DNA from: Winogradskyella sp.
GTDB taxonomy: Bacteria; Bacteroidota; Bacteroidia; Flavobacteriales; Flavobacteriaceae
Direction of reading: 5' to 3'
DNA: 64,000 nt
Assembly (NCBI RefSeq): GCF_028282165.1
Contig: NZ_JANQIM010000012.1
Span: forward strand, 1 to 64,000
Below the pieces are notes generated by a model. The model saw only the letters and a list, made by a program, of their open reading frames with translations. It did not search any database and was not told where the DNA came from. This document shows positions 46,767 to 58,358 of this stretch, in pieces; the stretch's first letter is position 1, and the number at the start of each line of letters is the position of its first letter. The translations under genes were made by a program, and so were the position numbers.

Positions 46767-47905
46767 TGTAATAGCCTTGTTAACTTAATCGATAGATCTG
46801 TAAGAATAATCTTAGAATTCCCATTGCGTTCAATATGGTAAATAGCATCTTGAAGCTCATTGGAAATATCTAAAATATTAGAACCATGAACAAAGGGTGC
46901 AAATTTTTCGAGCTTAAAATCCTCTGATTTAGGCTCTAGGTAAACCAAACCATTAGCTTTATAATTAAGAAGCAAAGCTTGCCTAAAATAGTTGAGGCAA
47001 AAGCTTAAAAATTTCTTTTGGGTTTCACGACCAGTTTTAGCAATTTCTTCGGACCAAGAGATTAAATCGTGTATAGCACTTTTATTGCCTTTAGCTTTAA
47101 ATGCAGACCTTACCCAAAGAATGAACCATTTTTCAAATTGAATATCCTCACTATCCTGAAATATAAGATCACAAGCCTTATTATAGTTTCCGTTAGATTG
47201 GTGGGCAATTTTTGTAGCCACCGCCTTTTCAATATGGTAATTCTTAACCAAGGCTTTAGAAATGGCCTCTTCGGCCAAAGGCGGAAAATGCAAAATCTGG
47301 CAACGGGAGCGAATGGTACTAATTATTTGCTCTTCGTCTTCGGCTATTAAAATAAAAATTGTTTTTTCGGGAGGTTCTTCAATGAGCTTTAAGAGCTTAT
47401 TGGCAGCAGCTGTATTCAATTTCTCAGCCATCCATATAAGCATTACCTTATAACCACCTTCATAGGATTTAAGAGATAAAGACTTTACAATTTCCAATGC
47501 TTCATCCACACCGATTTGACCTTGTTTGTTATCAACTCCGAGAAGCTTGTACCAATCAAACAGGTTGCCATAAGGCTGCTGTTCTAAAAGTTGCCGCCAT
47601 TCTTCTAAATAGAAATTGGAAACAGGTTTGCTTTTAACTTTGTCACTGGTAGTTACAGGAAAAGCAAAATGTAAATCTGGATGAGAGAAATTCTTAAATT
47701 TTATGTTGCAGGTGTCATTGCCACCAGTATTTTCACCATTACTATTACCACAAAGAATATATTGGGCATAAGCCAAGGCCATGGGTAAAGTTCCTGATCC
47801 TTCTGGGCCAACAAAAAGTTGCGCGTGTGCAATTCTTCCAGAATCAACACTTTTGGTAAGGTGATTTTTTATATGTTTCTGACCTAAAATCTCTGAGAAT
47901 AGCAT
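46748..47905 (-). CDS. holB: DNA polymerase III subunit delta'
   Basis: ILGQKHIKNHLTKSVDSGRIAHAQLFVGPEGSG; NKLLKLIEEPPEKTIFILI; IRSRCQ. Confidence 0.87.
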   Translation of the reverse strand: MLFSEILGQKHIKNHLTKSVDSGRIAHAQLFVGPEGSGTLPMALAYAQYILCGNSNGENTGGNDTCNIKFKNFSHPDLHFAFPVTTSDKVKSKPVSNFYLEEWRQLLEQQPYGNLFDWYKLLGVDNKQGQIGVDEALEIVKSLSLKSYEGGYKVMLIWMAEKLNTAAANKLLKLIEEPPEKTIFILIAEDEEQIISTIRSRCQILHFPPLAEEAISKALVKNYHIEKAVATKIAHQSNGNYNKACDLIFQDSEDIQFEKWFILWVRSAFKAKGNKSAIHDLISWSEEIAKTGRETQKKFLSFCLNYFRQALLLNYKANGLVYLEPKSEDFKLEKFAPFVHGSNILDISNELQDAIYHIERNGNSKIILTDLSIKLTRLLHKKSQA

Positions 47906-48021
47906 AACACAAAACTATGCAATATTTTACCGCTACAAAACTTTATTACTACAGATTAAAACTAAGTTAAGAATTTAATATTCACATAAAGTTTCTATTT
48001 GCTAGATGCCCATTATGGGCT

Positions 48022-48029
48022 TATATTTG
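48022..48029 (+). promoter_or_regulatory. Bacteroidota-type -7 element upstream of pgk
   Basis: TATATTTG with TTTG about 20 bp upstream (47998-48001), fitting the TTTG-N19/20-TAnnTTTG promoter. Confidence 0.6.
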
Positions 48030-48047
48030 TGACTCAAATTTCAAAAA

Positions 48048-49235
48048 ATGAAAACACTAAACGATTTTAATTTTAAAGATAAAAGAGCATTAATCCGAGT
48101 AGATTTTAATGTACCATTAAATGACAATTTCGAAGTTACTGATGCCACAAGAATAGTATCGGCAAAACCAACCATTATTAAGGTATTAGAAGATGGTGGT
48201 AGCTGCGTTTTAATGTCGCACCTGGGACGTCCAAAAGGCGTTCAGGACGAATTTTCATTAAGACATATTATCTCAAAGATTGAAGATGTACTAGGTGTTG
48301 AAGTAAAATTTGCAAATGATTGTGTTGGCACAGAAGCTGAAGAAAAAGCCAACGCATTGCAATCTGGCGAAATCTTATTGTTAGAGAATTTGCGTTTTCA
48401 TGAGGAAGAGAAAAAAGGCGATAAGGATTTTGCTGAACAATTATCAAGATTAGGCGATATTTATGTCAACGATGCCTTTGGTACAGCACACAGGGCACAC
48501 GCTTCTACAACAATTGTAGCACAATTTTTCCCTGAAGCTAAGTGTTTTGGTCATTTATTAGCTAAAGAGATCGAGAGTATTGATAAGGTATTGAACAATA
48601 GTGAAAAACCAGTTTTAGCGGTACTAGGAGGTGCCAAGGTATCCTCAAAAATTACAGTTATAGAAAATATCTTAGGTAAGGTTGACCATTTAATTATTGG
48701 GGGTGGAATGACTTTTACCTTTATTAAAGCACAAGGTGGCAGTATAGGAGATTCGATCTGTGAAGATGATAAAATGGAGTTAGCTTTAGACATTTTAAAA
48801 CAAGCCGAAGCCAAAGGCGTAAAAATTCATTTACCTGTTGATGTGGTTGCTGCCGATGCTTTTAGCAATGACGCCAATACACAAGTTGTGGATGTAAATC
48901 ATATTCCTGATGGTTGGCAAGGATTAGATGCGGGACCTAAATCATTAGAACATTTTGATACGGTAGTCAATAACTCTAAAACCATCCTTTGGAATGGACC
49001 ACTAGGGGTCTTTGAAATGGAAAGTTTTGCAGAAGGTACAATTGCGCTTGGTCACTCTATAGCTAATTCGACAAAAAACGGAGCATTTTCTCTTGTTGGC
49101 GGTGGCGATTCTGTAGCAGCGGTAAAACAATTTGGGTTTGAAACTAAAGTTAGCTACGTAAGTACAGGTGGTGGTGCCATGCTAGAAAGCTTAGAAGGAA
49201 AGACCTTGCCTGGTATTGCAGCTATTTTAGAGTAA
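48048..49235 (+). CDS. pgk: Phosphoglycerate kinase
   Basis: [44 protein letters not shown]. Confidence 0.97.
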   Translation: MKTLNDFNFKDKRALIRVDFNVPLNDNFEVTDATRIVSAKPTIIKVLEDGGSCVLMSHLGRPKGVQDEFSLRHIISKIEDVLGVEVKFANDCVGTEAEEKANALQSGEILLLENLRFHEEEKKGDKDFAEQLSRLGDIYVNDAFGTAHRAHASTTIVAQFFPEAKCFGHLLAKEIESIDKVLNNSEKPVLAVLGGAKVSSKITVIENILGKVDHLIIGGGMTFTFIKAQGGSIGDSICEDDKMELALDILKQAEAKGVKIHLPVDVVAADAFSNDANTQVVDVNHIPDGWQGLDAGPKSLEHFDTVVNNSKTILWNGPLGVFEMESFAEGTIALGHSIANSTKNGAFSLVGGGDSVAAVKQFGFETKVSYVSTGGGAMLESLEGKTLPGIAAILE

Positions 49236-49301
49236 AACCTAATAAAAATACTATTTTTAGATTTAGAAACGTTAGGCATTATAGGACCTAATGAATCATT
49301 G

Positions 49302-50849
49302 ATGCGTATTAAATTTATTATATCGATCTGTTGCATAGTGATTACAAGTATTGGTTTTTCACAAATCAAAACAGACTCAGTCATTACATCGAATAAGCTT
49401 GGCGATTCCCTAATTGATGGTAAGTCAATGCATAACGGAAAAACGATTCCAGCAGAAATAGATTCGCTTGGGATTAAAAATCTACAGGACTTACCTGAAG
49501 CTGCCGAACTGGAACAAAAGTGGCTAGAGGAACTGTATAGCAATTCATTGTTTGATACAATTTATAAGTCGGTTACCGAGTTAACGTATGAGCCTATTGA
49601 CTATCCTGAGCTTTCTACAGATACACTGAAAGCAAGATTACAACGCTTAAATGCCAAAACTCCATTTAACGTTGAATATAATCCGTCTCTAGAAAGCGTA
49701 ATAAAACGTTACTTAAAACACAGACGTAAATCCTTAGAGCGTTTAATGGGACTTAGCCATTTTTACTTCCCTATGTTTGAGCAAGAGTTTGATAATTACA
49801 ATATTCCCTTAGAGATGAAGTATTTATCAATTGTGGAGTCTGCACTTAAACCAAAAGCTAGATCTAGAGTTGGAGCCACAGGTTTATGGCAATTTATGTT
49901 TATCACTGGGAAGGAGCACAATTTAGATGTAAGTAGTTATGTAGATGAGCGAAGCGACCCAATAAGATCTACCACTGCAGCAGCTCAATACCTGTCTAAA
50001 TTATATAAGATATTCGGAGATTGGGATTTAGCTTTGGCCGCCTATAACTCGGGACCAGGAAATGTCAACAAAGCCATTAGACGCTCAGGAGGTTATCAGA
50101 ACTACTGGAACATACGTCCATTTTTACCTAGAGAAACGGCTGGGTATGTTCCGGCATTTTTAGCCACGATGTATATTTTTGAATATGCAAAAGAACATGG
50201 CTTTAAACCAGAACGACCACCTTTTCAGTACATTCAAACGGATACGGTACATGTAAAGCAGATGATTACTTTAGATCAGGTTGCCGAAACCACTGGTATT
50301 AATATTGAAGAACTGCAGTTTCTAAACCCGTCTTATAAATTAGATATCATCCCAAAAATTGAAGGCAAAACTTACGCATTACGACTACCAAGAGAAGCTG
50401 TAGGCATTTTTACAACTAATGAAGATAAGATTTATGCCTTTGCGAAGGCTGAATTCGATAAGCGCGAAAAACCACTGCCCCAACTTTTTAATACAGACAC
50501 ACAGGTAAGATACAGGGTTAGAAGTGGTGACTATTTGGGTAAAATTGCGAGACGATATGGCGTTAGAGTAAGCCAAATAAAACGCTGGAATGGTCTTAGA
50601 AGTAATAACTTAAGAATAGGGCAACGCTTAACCATTTACCCTAGAAACCCCGTAATGCCATCACCATCCAAAACTGCTAAAAAACCTGTGAGTACAAAGG
50701 AAAAAAAGACCTATAAAGTAAAATCTGGCGATTCCCTATGGAGTATTGCACAAAAATTTTCTGGAGTTTCTGTTCAAAATCTTAAAGATTGGAACGATAT
50801 TAGTGGTAACAAACTCAAAATAGGAATGACACTTATCGTGTCTGAGTAA
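49302..50849 (+). CDS. Lytic transglycosylase with two C-terminal LysM domains (MltD-like)
   Basis: ESALKPKARSRVGATGLWQFM...AAYNSGPGNVNKAI; LysM YRVRSGDYLGKIARRYGV and YKVKSGDSLWSIAQKF. Confidence 0.92.
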   Translation: MRIKFIISICCIVITSIGFSQIKTDSVITSNKLGDSLIDGKSMHNGKTIPAEIDSLGIKNLQDLPEAAELEQKWLEELYSNSLFDTIYKSVTELTYEPIDYPELSTDTLKARLQRLNAKTPFNVEYNPSLESVIKRYLKHRRKSLERLMGLSHFYFPMFEQEFDNYNIPLEMKYLSIVESALKPKARSRVGATGLWQFMFITGKEHNLDVSSYVDERSDPIRSTTAAAQYLSKLYKIFGDWDLALAAYNSGPGNVNKAIRRSGGYQNYWNIRPFLPRETAGYVPAFLATMYIFEYAKEHGFKPERPPFQYIQTDTVHVKQMITLDQVAETTGINIEELQFLNPSYKLDIIPKIEGKTYALRLPREAVGIFTTNEDKIYAFAKAEFDKREKPLPQLFNTDTQVRYRVRSGDYLGKIARRYGVRVSQIKRWNGLRSNNLRIGQRLTIYPRNPVMPSPSKTAKKPVSTKEKKTYKVKSGDSLWSIAQKFSGVSVQNLKDWNDISGNKLKIGMTLIVSE

Positions 50850-50871
50850 TAAACCAACAAAATTTAAACTT

Positions 50872-51852
50872 ATGAGAACGTTATATACAATATTGTTCTG
50901 TGTGCTATTAATGGCATGTAATAATAAAAAAGATGGCGATAAAACTACTTATCTTCCAGCGTCAAATGGTAATTTAAATAGTATTTCGGTGGTTGTGGAT
51001 AATTCAATTTGGGATGGCGGTGTAGGTGAAAGCATTAGAAATATTTTTGCAGCACCACTAAATGGACTTCCTGTTGATGAACCCATGTTTAAGCTGCGTC
51101 AAATTCCTCCCCAAGTTTTTGATGGTTTTGCAACACGAAGTAGAATAATTCTGAAAATAGAGAAAGGAAATCTAGAACCAACGACTCAAATTAAAAATAA
51201 TGCTTTTGCAAAGCCTCAAACGGTAGCTGTAGTTGGCGGAAAGACCAATCAAGATATTATTGCCCAATTAAAGGAAAACAAGGACAAGATTATTGATGCT
51301 TTCAAGAAAGAAGAAGTAAAAGAAAAGCAAAGACGTATCAACTTATCATTGCTCAAGGACGAGCAAATGGAAAACCAATTAGGTTTTACCGTTAATATCC
51401 CTTCTGCATATAGAATCAGTAGGTCTACTGATGATTTTTTCTGGATTAGAAAAAACTTGAGTAATTCCAAGACCATAGAGCTTATGGTCTATGAAGTTCC
51501 ACTTGATAGTATTTCAAAAGGAGATAGTACAATTGTTGATATAATGAAAATACGTAATAGGATCACTAAAACACAAATCCCAGGTGAAGACGGGATATAT
51601 ATGGTGATTGAAGATGCTTATGCACCCTCAATGTTTAATACAATTATTGATAATAAACCCACTTACGAAGTTAGGGGACTTTGGGAAACCGTAGGGTTTA
51701 AAATGGGAGGTCCTTTTATTATGTATGCCATAGAGGATAAAATAAACAAGCGTTACCTAATAGCAGATGGCTATGTGTATGCGCCATCCCTTAGAAAAAG
51801 TGAATACGTTTTTGAGCTCGAATCGATTATTAAATCTATAACCATTAAATAA
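50872..51852 (+). CDS. DUF4837 family lipoprotein
   Basis: Lipoprotein signal MACNNKKD; ...SNGNLNSISVVVDNSIWDGGVGESIRNIFAAPLNGLPVDEPMF. Confidence 0.8.
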   Translation: MRTLYTILFCVLLMACNNKKDGDKTTYLPASNGNLNSISVVVDNSIWDGGVGESIRNIFAAPLNGLPVDEPMFKLRQIPPQVFDGFATRSRIILKIEKGNLEPTTQIKNNAFAKPQTVAVVGGKTNQDIIAQLKENKDKIIDAFKKEEVKEKQRRINLSLLKDEQMENQLGFTVNIPSAYRISRSTDDFFWIRKNLSNSKTIELMVYEVPLDSISKGDSTIVDIMKIRNRITKTQIPGEDGIYMVIEDAYAPSMFNTIIDNKPTYEVRGLWETVGFKMGGPFIMYAIEDKINKRYLIADGYVYAPSLRKSEYVFELESIIKSITIK

Positions 51853-51853
51853 T

Positions 51854-51886
51854 AAAAAAGCCAACTTAAAATAGTTGGCTTTTTTA
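51854..51886. terminator. Bidirectional terminator
   Basis: AAAAAAGCCAACT-TAAAAT-AGTTGGCTTTTTT between convergent genes. Confidence 0.8.
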
Positions 51887-51900
51887 TTATTAATAATTTC

Positions 51901-52104
51901 TTATTCTTTATCCTTACTTTCCGAAGGGTCTTCTTTACTGGCGTCTTTAAATTCTTTGATACCGCTTCCTAAACCTCTCATTAATTCAGGAATTTTTTTA
52001 CCACCAAATAGTAGCAAAATAGCAACAACTATTAAGACGATTTGCCATGGACCCAATGCCAAAACTATACTACTAGAAATCATAATTTTTAATTTAGATG
52101 ACAA
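51901..52104 (-). CDS. tatA: Sec-independent protein translocase TatA/TatE
   Basis: [36 protein letters not shown]. Confidence 0.92.
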   Translation of the reverse strand: MSSKLKIMISSSIVLALGPWQIVLIVVAILLLFGGKKIPELMRGLGSGIKEFKDASKEDPSESKDKE

Positions 52105-52196
52105 AGTTAGTAATTATACTTTAATTATAACGTTGTAAACCTAACTTTAGTAGGTATTGATAGTGGTATTTCACTATTTTAACTAATTTTGTTTTG

Positions 52197-53066
52197 ATGG
52201 CAGAAGAGATAAAAAAGGAAAAGAAATTCACCAAAAAGTTACTCCACAAGTATCGCCTTGTGATATTAAATGAAGATACGTTTGAAGAGCGTTTTGCGAT
52301 TAAACTGACACGTCTTAACGTTTTTGTATTAACATCGCTGTCTGCAATTTTTTTAGTGTTTTTAACCACATTAATTATTGCATTTACACCTTTACGCGAG
52401 TACATTCCTGGCTATTCGTCTGCCAAGCTTAAGAAAGAGGCAACCCTACTTAACTATAAAACAGATTCGCTGGTGCAAGAGTTAGAATTTAATAAACGCT
52501 ATTACGCTTCAATCAGAAAGGTATTAACTGGCGATGTTGCTACTGTTAATTTTAATAGGGACTCAGTTATTGAGGCTGCAAAAAACGACCCAAATATTCT
52601 ACAGGTTTCTACCAATAGAGAAGATTCGCTATTGAGGGAAAAAGTAGAAAAAGAAGATAAGTATAATTTGTTTGAAGAATCAGTAGACCGAAACAATTTC
52701 GTCCTCTTTCCTCCTGTCAATGGTTCTATTTCCGAAGATTACAATATTGAAGACAAGCACTTTGCTGTTGATGTGGTTGTAGCAACTAACACTCCCGTTA
52801 AAGCTACTGCAGATGGAACCGTAATTTTTGCCGAATGGACTATAGAAACAGGTTATGTAGTTATTATTGAACATAGCCAAGAATTGATTTCGGTATATAA
52901 GCACAACTCTGCTATTACCAAGTCTCAAGGCGATTTAGTCAAGGCTGGAGAAGTCATTGCCATGTCTGGAAACACTGGCGAGTTTAGTACAGGGCCACAT
53001 CTTCACTTCGAATTGTGGAGCAAAGGCTATCCCGTAAATCCGAATAATTTTATCGATTTTCAGTAA
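52197..53066 (+). CDS. M23 family metallopeptidase
   Basis: C-terminal HLHFELWSKGYPVNP, VVIIEHSQELISVYKHNS; N-terminal TM. Confidence 0.9.
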   Translation: MAEEIKKEKKFTKKLLHKYRLVILNEDTFEERFAIKLTRLNVFVLTSLSAIFLVFLTTLIIAFTPLREYIPGYSSAKLKKEATLLNYKTDSLVQELEFNKRYYASIRKVLTGDVATVNFNRDSVIEAAKNDPNILQVSTNREDSLLREKVEKEDKYNLFEESVDRNNFVLFPPVNGSISEDYNIEDKHFAVDVVVATNTPVKATADGTVIFAEWTIETGYVVIIEHSQELISVYKHNSAITKSQGDLVKAGEVIAMSGNTGEFSTGPHLHFELWSKGYPVNPNNFIDFQ

Positions 53067-54568
53067 TGCCATCGATTAAAGCAGCACTTTCAAGACCTTT
53101 CGCTAAATATATAGCTAGACGTGTAAAAAAATGGGCATCCAAACCTATTGAAACGCAAGAACGTGTCTTTCTAAATCTTATAAAAAGAGCTCAAAACACA
53201 GTTTTTGGAAAGGATCATAATTTCAGCCAGATAAAGACTTATGAAGACTTTAAAAAGTATGTGCCAATTAGAGATTACGAAGCGCTAAGAACTTATGTTG
53301 AACGTGTTGTTGCAGGCGAAGAAGATATACTCTGGAAAGGCAAGCCCATTTATTTTGCCAAAACTTCGGGTACTACTTCTGGTGCAAAGTATATTCCTAT
53401 TACTAAAGAAAGTATGCCAACACATGTCGAAGCGGCAAGAAATGCTATTTTGCTTTACATTTATGAAACGGGGAACTCAAAGTTTGTTGATGGTAAAATG
53501 ATCTTTCTTCAAGGAAGTCCAATTCTAGAGGAAAAGAACGGTATAAAACTAGGGCGATTATCGGGTATCGTAGCACACTATGTACCTAAATATCTTCAAA
53601 AAAACAGAATGCCTAGTTTAGAGACTAACTGCATAGAAGATTGGGAAACAAAGGTTAATGCTATTGTTGAGGAAACGGTAGACGAAAACATGACCATTAT
53701 ATCTGGCATTCCATCTTGGGTACAAATGTACTTTGAGAAGCTAATTGAAAAGAAACAAAAGAAAGTAGGCGAGATTTTTAAAAATTTTAATCTATTCATT
53801 TTTGGTGGTGTTAATTATGAGCCGTATCGTGCTAAATTTGAAAATTTGATAGGACGACGAGTGGATAGTATAGAATTGTATCCGGCAAGCGAAGGATTTT
53901 TCGCATTTCAAGACAAACAGAACGAAAAAGGAATGTTACTTCAATTGAATTCAGGTATTTTTTACGAGTTTGTAGAAGCAGAGCATTTTTTTGAAAACAA
54001 TCCAGAGCGCATTTCCATAAAGGATGTAAAGCTTGGTGTTAATTATGTTATGATCATTTCTACTACAGCTGGTCTTTGGGGTTATAATATAGGAGATACC
54101 GTAGAGTTTACATCACTTAAACCATATAGGCTTATTGTTAGTGGACGTATAAAGCATTTTATTTCGGCTTTCGGAGAACATGTTATAGGAAAAGAAGTTG
54201 AACAAGCATTGAAAGAAGCTGTTGAAAACACTGACATATCGGTTAATGAGTTTACAGTTGCTCCTCAAATAAATCCGAAAGAAGGCTTGCCTTACCATGA
54301 ATGGCTTATAGAGTTTGAAAATGGACCAGAAGACGAATCAAAGTTTATTCTTGATTTAGAGCAATCCCTTCAACAACAAAACAGTTATTACTTTGATTTA
54401 ATTGAAGGAAAAGTATTAAGACCTTTAATAATTACAAGAATTAAAAAAGAAGGTTTTCAAGCTTACATGAAGTCTATTGGAAAACTTGGAGGACAAAATA
54501 AAATCCCAAGATTGTCTAATGACAGAAAAATAGCAGATAAAATGTACGAGCTTCAATTGACTAAATAA
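53066..54568 (+). CDS. GH3 auxin-responsive promoter family protein
   Basis: FAKTSGTTSGAKYIPIT, ELYPASEGFFAFQ, GLWGYNIGDTVEF. Confidence 0.9.
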   Translation: MPSIKAALSRPFAKYIARRVKKWASKPIETQERVFLNLIKRAQNTVFGKDHNFSQIKTYEDFKKYVPIRDYEALRTYVERVVAGEEDILWKGKPIYFAKTSGTTSGAKYIPITKESMPTHVEAARNAILLYIYETGNSKFVDGKMIFLQGSPILEEKNGIKLGRLSGIVAHYVPKYLQKNRMPSLETNCIEDWETKVNAIVEETVDENMTIISGIPSWVQMYFEKLIEKKQKKVGEIFKNFNLFIFGGVNYEPYRAKFENLIGRRVDSIELYPASEGFFAFQDKQNEKGMLLQLNSGIFYEFVEAEHFFENNPERISIKDVKLGVNYVMIISTTAGLWGYNIGDTVEFTSLKPYRLIVSGRIKHFISAFGEHVIGKEVEQALKEAVENTDISVNEFTVAPQINPKEGLPYHEWLIEFENGPEDESKFILDLEQSLQQQNSYYFDLIEGKVLRPLIITRIKKEGFQAYMKSIGKLGGQNKIPRLSNDRKIADKMYELQLTK

Positions 54569-54595
54569 GGCTATATTTGCAGGTTAAAATAATGT

Positions 54596-56287
54596 ATGAG
54601 TAAAACTAACAAAAAACACGAAAGAACAAGAGCCCAAGAAAGCTCTAGTGCTATAGAGCGCATGTATATTACTATGCGACACCTGTTTATTCGTGGGTTT
54701 TACAAACCAATGGGAGTTTCTGGAGAAACTTTGCGAGAGGCACTGTTATTGCTACGTCCAGAAATATATGGCTCTATCGCCGAGGAAAAAGCGGAATTAG
54801 AAGGTTTATTATATGTCGTTGATCGATTACCTCAGGGCATAGAAGAGTGTACTTTTATTAACTTAACTAGTGATGAAGGTTACACCAATTCACATTTTAA
54901 GCCTATTATTCCACCAAAGCGTAGACGTAATTGCTATCGTATTGATGACGAGCAGATGAATATTGAAATCACTAGAGGCCGTTCTGAGATTTATGATATT
55001 TTAACCCATCTGACGTTTTTATTTGTAGAATCGCATAAGATCAGTAAGCGTGTTCTTATCGATGAAGAAGGTTCAACGATAAGAGATTGGCAGAAGTTAG
55101 AAAATGCTGTTAACTCAACTAAAAAATTAACACAAAAAGAACGCGAAATTGCAATTACACATACAGCAAATATTTTAGGAAGAACATTTAACGAGCTCAC
55201 GGAGGCTTATCCAAAATTTGCAACATCAAACCAACCCGAACGCCTTTTACATATTGTGTATTGGTTGGGTAAATTGGCCATTGAAGAGGTTGTTAATAAT
55301 ATTAAGAGAACGATCACATTTAGCCCTGTTTTAAGAGAAAGGATTGGGCATCATATTCATGGTGAGATTTGGGCAGATAATATTAAGTCCGTAATGTATA
55401 AGCATGGATTATTAGAACGACCAATTCATATTATAAGCGCCAATATGCATAGTGTGATGAATTCCATTTTTACAAAAGGAACATTAAAAGGTAATGATGC
55501 AAAAAAAGATATTTTCGAAGTTTTCGAAACATTAAGTAATCCAGAGAATAAGGCTATTCGCAATAAAGTCGAAAAATCTGCATTGCAAAGCGGAATGATC
55601 TATGTAAAGGATACTTCGGGAACCAACATCGATGTACAAATTTTTGATACGGATAAGATAGATTTTTCTAAAACAGATTTTGAATACATCCCTTCAAATA
55701 AGGATCAAAAAGCCGTTATCTTTGTAATGGACTATGCCTTTGGTGAACAAGCTTATGAGACTTTAGACGAATTTTTAAAACCCATTAAAGCCAATGGCAA
55801 AAAGATTCACTTAAATGTAAGGTCAATATCAATAATGGGTAAAGCGGGTATTCTTGAAGGCGGTAAAGGGGATGTTATGATTCCTTCTGCCCATATTTTT
55901 GAGGGCACGGCAGATAATTATCCATTTAAAAACGAGCTAAGTAAAAACGATTTAGTAGATTGCGGCGTAGATGTATATGAAGGAACAATGATAACAGTTT
56001 TAGGCACTTCTCTACAAAATAAGGAGATTTTAAAGTTCTTTAAAAACTCCACATGGGATGTCATTGGTTTGGAAATGGAGGGCGCGCATTATCAAAAAGC
56101 AATACAAGCTGCATCTAAAGTAAGAGGAAGCATAAACGAGGATGTAAAAGTGAGATATGCTTATTACGCTAGTGACAACCCTTTAGAAACAGGAAGTACA
56201 TTGGCTTCAGGTGGCTTAGGGACTTCTGGAGTTAGACCAACGTACGTAATTACAAAAAAAATACTAGAACAAATATTTAATTCTTAA
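54596..56287 (+). CDS. DUF6909-like conserved hypothetical protein
   Basis: MYITMRHLFIRGFYKPMGVSGETLREALLLLRPEIYG...; recognised conserved Bacteroidota protein next to GH3. Confidence 0.65.
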   Translation: MSKTNKKHERTRAQESSSAIERMYITMRHLFIRGFYKPMGVSGETLREALLLLRPEIYGSIAEEKAELEGLLYVVDRLPQGIEECTFINLTSDEGYTNSHFKPIIPPKRRRNCYRIDDEQMNIEITRGRSEIYDILTHLTFLFVESHKISKRVLIDEEGSTIRDWQKLENAVNSTKKLTQKEREIAITHTANILGRTFNELTEAYPKFATSNQPERLLHIVYWLGKLAIEEVVNNIKRTITFSPVLRERIGHHIHGEIWADNIKSVMYKHGLLERPIHIISANMHSVMNSIFTKGTLKGNDAKKDIFEVFETLSNPENKAIRNKVEKSALQSGMIYVKDTSGTNIDVQIFDTDKIDFSKTDFEYIPSNKDQKAVIFVMDYAFGEQAYETLDEFLKPIKANGKKIHLNVRSISIMGKAGILEGGKGDVMIPSAHIFEGTADNYPFKNELSKNDLVDCGVDVYEGTMITVLGTSLQNKEILKFFKNSTWDVIGLEMEGAHYQKAIQAASKVRGSINEDVKVRYAYYASDNPLETGSTLASGGLGTSGVRPTYVITKKILEQIFNS

Positions 56288-56290
56288 GAC

Positions 56291-57343
56291 ATGAGTGACA
56301 AACCATCTGGGAAAGAAGAAAATGAAGAGGTAGATTTAGGGCAATTATTCAATGCTATAGGTAGACTTTTTGAAAAACTATTTGCTTTTACAAAGCAACT
56401 TCTAGTAGGTGCTTTTGAAATTGTAATATATGCACTTAAACCATTAGTTAATAATTTTAAGATAGTTGCAACTGCTCTTATGCTTGCAGCGGTTATAGGT
56501 TACATTGTGGAGAAAAGTTCCAAGCCAGTTTACTTTTCTGACATGCTTGTTAAACCCTATTTTGACTCTAAGTATCAACTGGCAAATAATGTGGATTATT
56601 TTAATGCCTTAATAGGCTCAAAAAACACCCAAGAATTATCGAGAATTTTTGAAATCGATAGTCTAGACGCTAAGGAATTAATTTCTTTTGAAATAGAAAT
56701 AGGCCCAGAAACCCCTAATGACCTTTTAGTTGAATATGACACTTATTTAAAAAAGATAGATAGTTCTCTTGCAGGCGATGTAACCTATGAATCTTATATT
56801 GGAAACAGAGACATTCTCTCTGGTAGCATATTTTCTGTTTCTGCTAAATCTTATAAGAGCGATATTTTTACGAGCTTAGAAAAAGGATTTGAAAAAACGT
56901 TCAAAAACCGATATTCGGAAAGATTAAAGGTTTTTAGAGACAAATCAATTAATATGAGGCAGAAAACTTACCAAGAAGAACTGGTGAGGATAGATAGCCT
57001 ACAGAAAATGTATATAGATGTCCTTAAGACTGATTCAAGAGAAGGTAATTTAAGTTTTTCTGGGGAAAGCATGGTACCATTGGTAAAAGAAAAATCTGTA
57101 ACAAGGGAGTATGATTTGTTTAAAGAAGAATTAAGAATTAGAGACTCTCTCAGAGTTTTGGATGAAGAACTTATTTTAGAAAGCCAATATTACGACATTC
57201 TTTCAGGTTTTGAAGAAGTTGGGAGGGTAAAAAAAGATATTTTTATTAGGTATTCTATTGTTTTTCCTACCATTATATTCATTATAATGGTATCAGTATT
57301 TTTATTTATTAAAGCATTTAAGTTTATCAAAGAATATGAATAA
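56291..57343 (+). CDS. Two-TM membrane protein, possibly Wzz/chain-length-determinant-like
   Basis: N-terminal TM, periplasmic coiled region, C-terminal TM; directly upstream of sugar genes. Confidence 0.5.
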   Translation: MSDKPSGKEENEEVDLGQLFNAIGRLFEKLFAFTKQLLVGAFEIVIYALKPLVNNFKIVATALMLAAVIGYIVEKSSKPVYFSDMLVKPYFDSKYQLANNVDYFNALIGSKNTQELSRIFEIDSLDAKELISFEIEIGPETPNDLLVEYDTYLKKIDSSLAGDVTYESYIGNRDILSGSIFSVSAKSYKSDIFTSLEKGFEKTFKNRYSERLKVFRDKSINMRQKTYQEELVRIDSLQKMYIDVLKTDSREGNLSFSGESMVPLVKEKSVTREYDLFKEELRIRDSLRVLDEELILESQYYDILSGFEEVGRVKKDIFIRYSIVFPTIIFIIMVSVFLFIKAFKFIKEYE

Positions 57344-58358
57344 TAGCCAATCCATACTAATAACGGGTGGTGCAGGTTTTATAGGTTCAAACTTTATTTT
57401 TTATTTTTTAGAAAATCATCCAGGTATAAAAATTGTAAATTTAGATAACCTTACCTATGCAGGTGACCTGTCTAATTTAGAACACTTAAAGACCAATGAT
57501 GCTTATCATTTTGTAAAAGGCGATATATGCGATGTTCAATTGGTAAATGACCTCTTTGAAAAGTACAAATTTTCGGGTGTTTTTCATTTTGCTGCTGAAT
57601 CTCATGTAGACAATTCAATAAAACATCCAGACACGTTTATAAAAACTAACGTTTATGGAACATTTAACTTATTAAACACAGCTAAGAATTACTGGATGGA
57701 GTCTCCTTTTTCATTCAAAGAAGGCTGTGAAAATAATAGGTTTCTTCATATATCTACTGATGAAGTTTACGGCACACTTGGCAAAACAGGATTGTTTTCA
57801 GAAAAAACACCGTATGCTCCAAATAGCCCATACAGTGCCTCTAAAGCTTCGTCGGATTTTATTGTTAGGAGTTATTATCATACTTACGGTATGAACGTTG
57901 TTACTACAAACTGTAGCAATAATTATGGGCCAAAGCAACATGACGAAAAACTAATCCCAACCATTATTAGAAAGGCCATAAACAATGAAAATATACCTAT
58001 TTATGGAGATGGCAAAAATATTCGCGACTGGCTCTATGTTAAAGACCACTGTAGAGGAATCGATTTAGCTTTTCGTGACGGAAAAACAGGGGAGACCTAT
58101 AATATTGGTGGAAAAAATGAAAGGGATAATCTATATATAGCACATAAGATCTGTGAGATTTTAGATGAAATCAGACCTCAAAAAAAACCATATTCTGAAC
58201 AGATATCCTTTGTTAAAGATAGACCAGGTCACGACTTTAGATATGCCATAGACGCTTCAAAAATAGAAAACGAATTAGGATGGGAAGCAAAGGAAAATTT
58301 TGAAACGGGCATTACAAAAACAATTAAGTGGTATTTAAATAAATACGAAAAACCATGA
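57336..58358 (+). CDS. rfbB: dTDP-glucose 4,6-dehydratase
   Basis: [35 protein letters not shown]. Confidence 0.95.
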   Translation: MNNSQSILITGGAGFIGSNFIFYFLENHPGIKIVNLDNLTYAGDLSNLEHLKTNDAYHFVKGDICDVQLVNDLFEKYKFSGVFHFAAESHVDNSIKHPDTFIKTNVYGTFNLLNTAKNYWMESPFSFKEGCENNRFLHISTDEVYGTLGKTGLFSEKTPYAPNSPYSASKASSDFIVRSYYHTYGMNVVTTNCSNNYGPKQHDEKLIPTIIRKAINNENIPIYGDGKNIRDWLYVKDHCRGIDLAFRDGKTGETYNIGGKNERDNLYIAHKICEILDEIRPQKKPYSEQISFVKDRPGHDFRYAIDASKIENELGWEAKENFETGITKTIKWYLNKYEKP

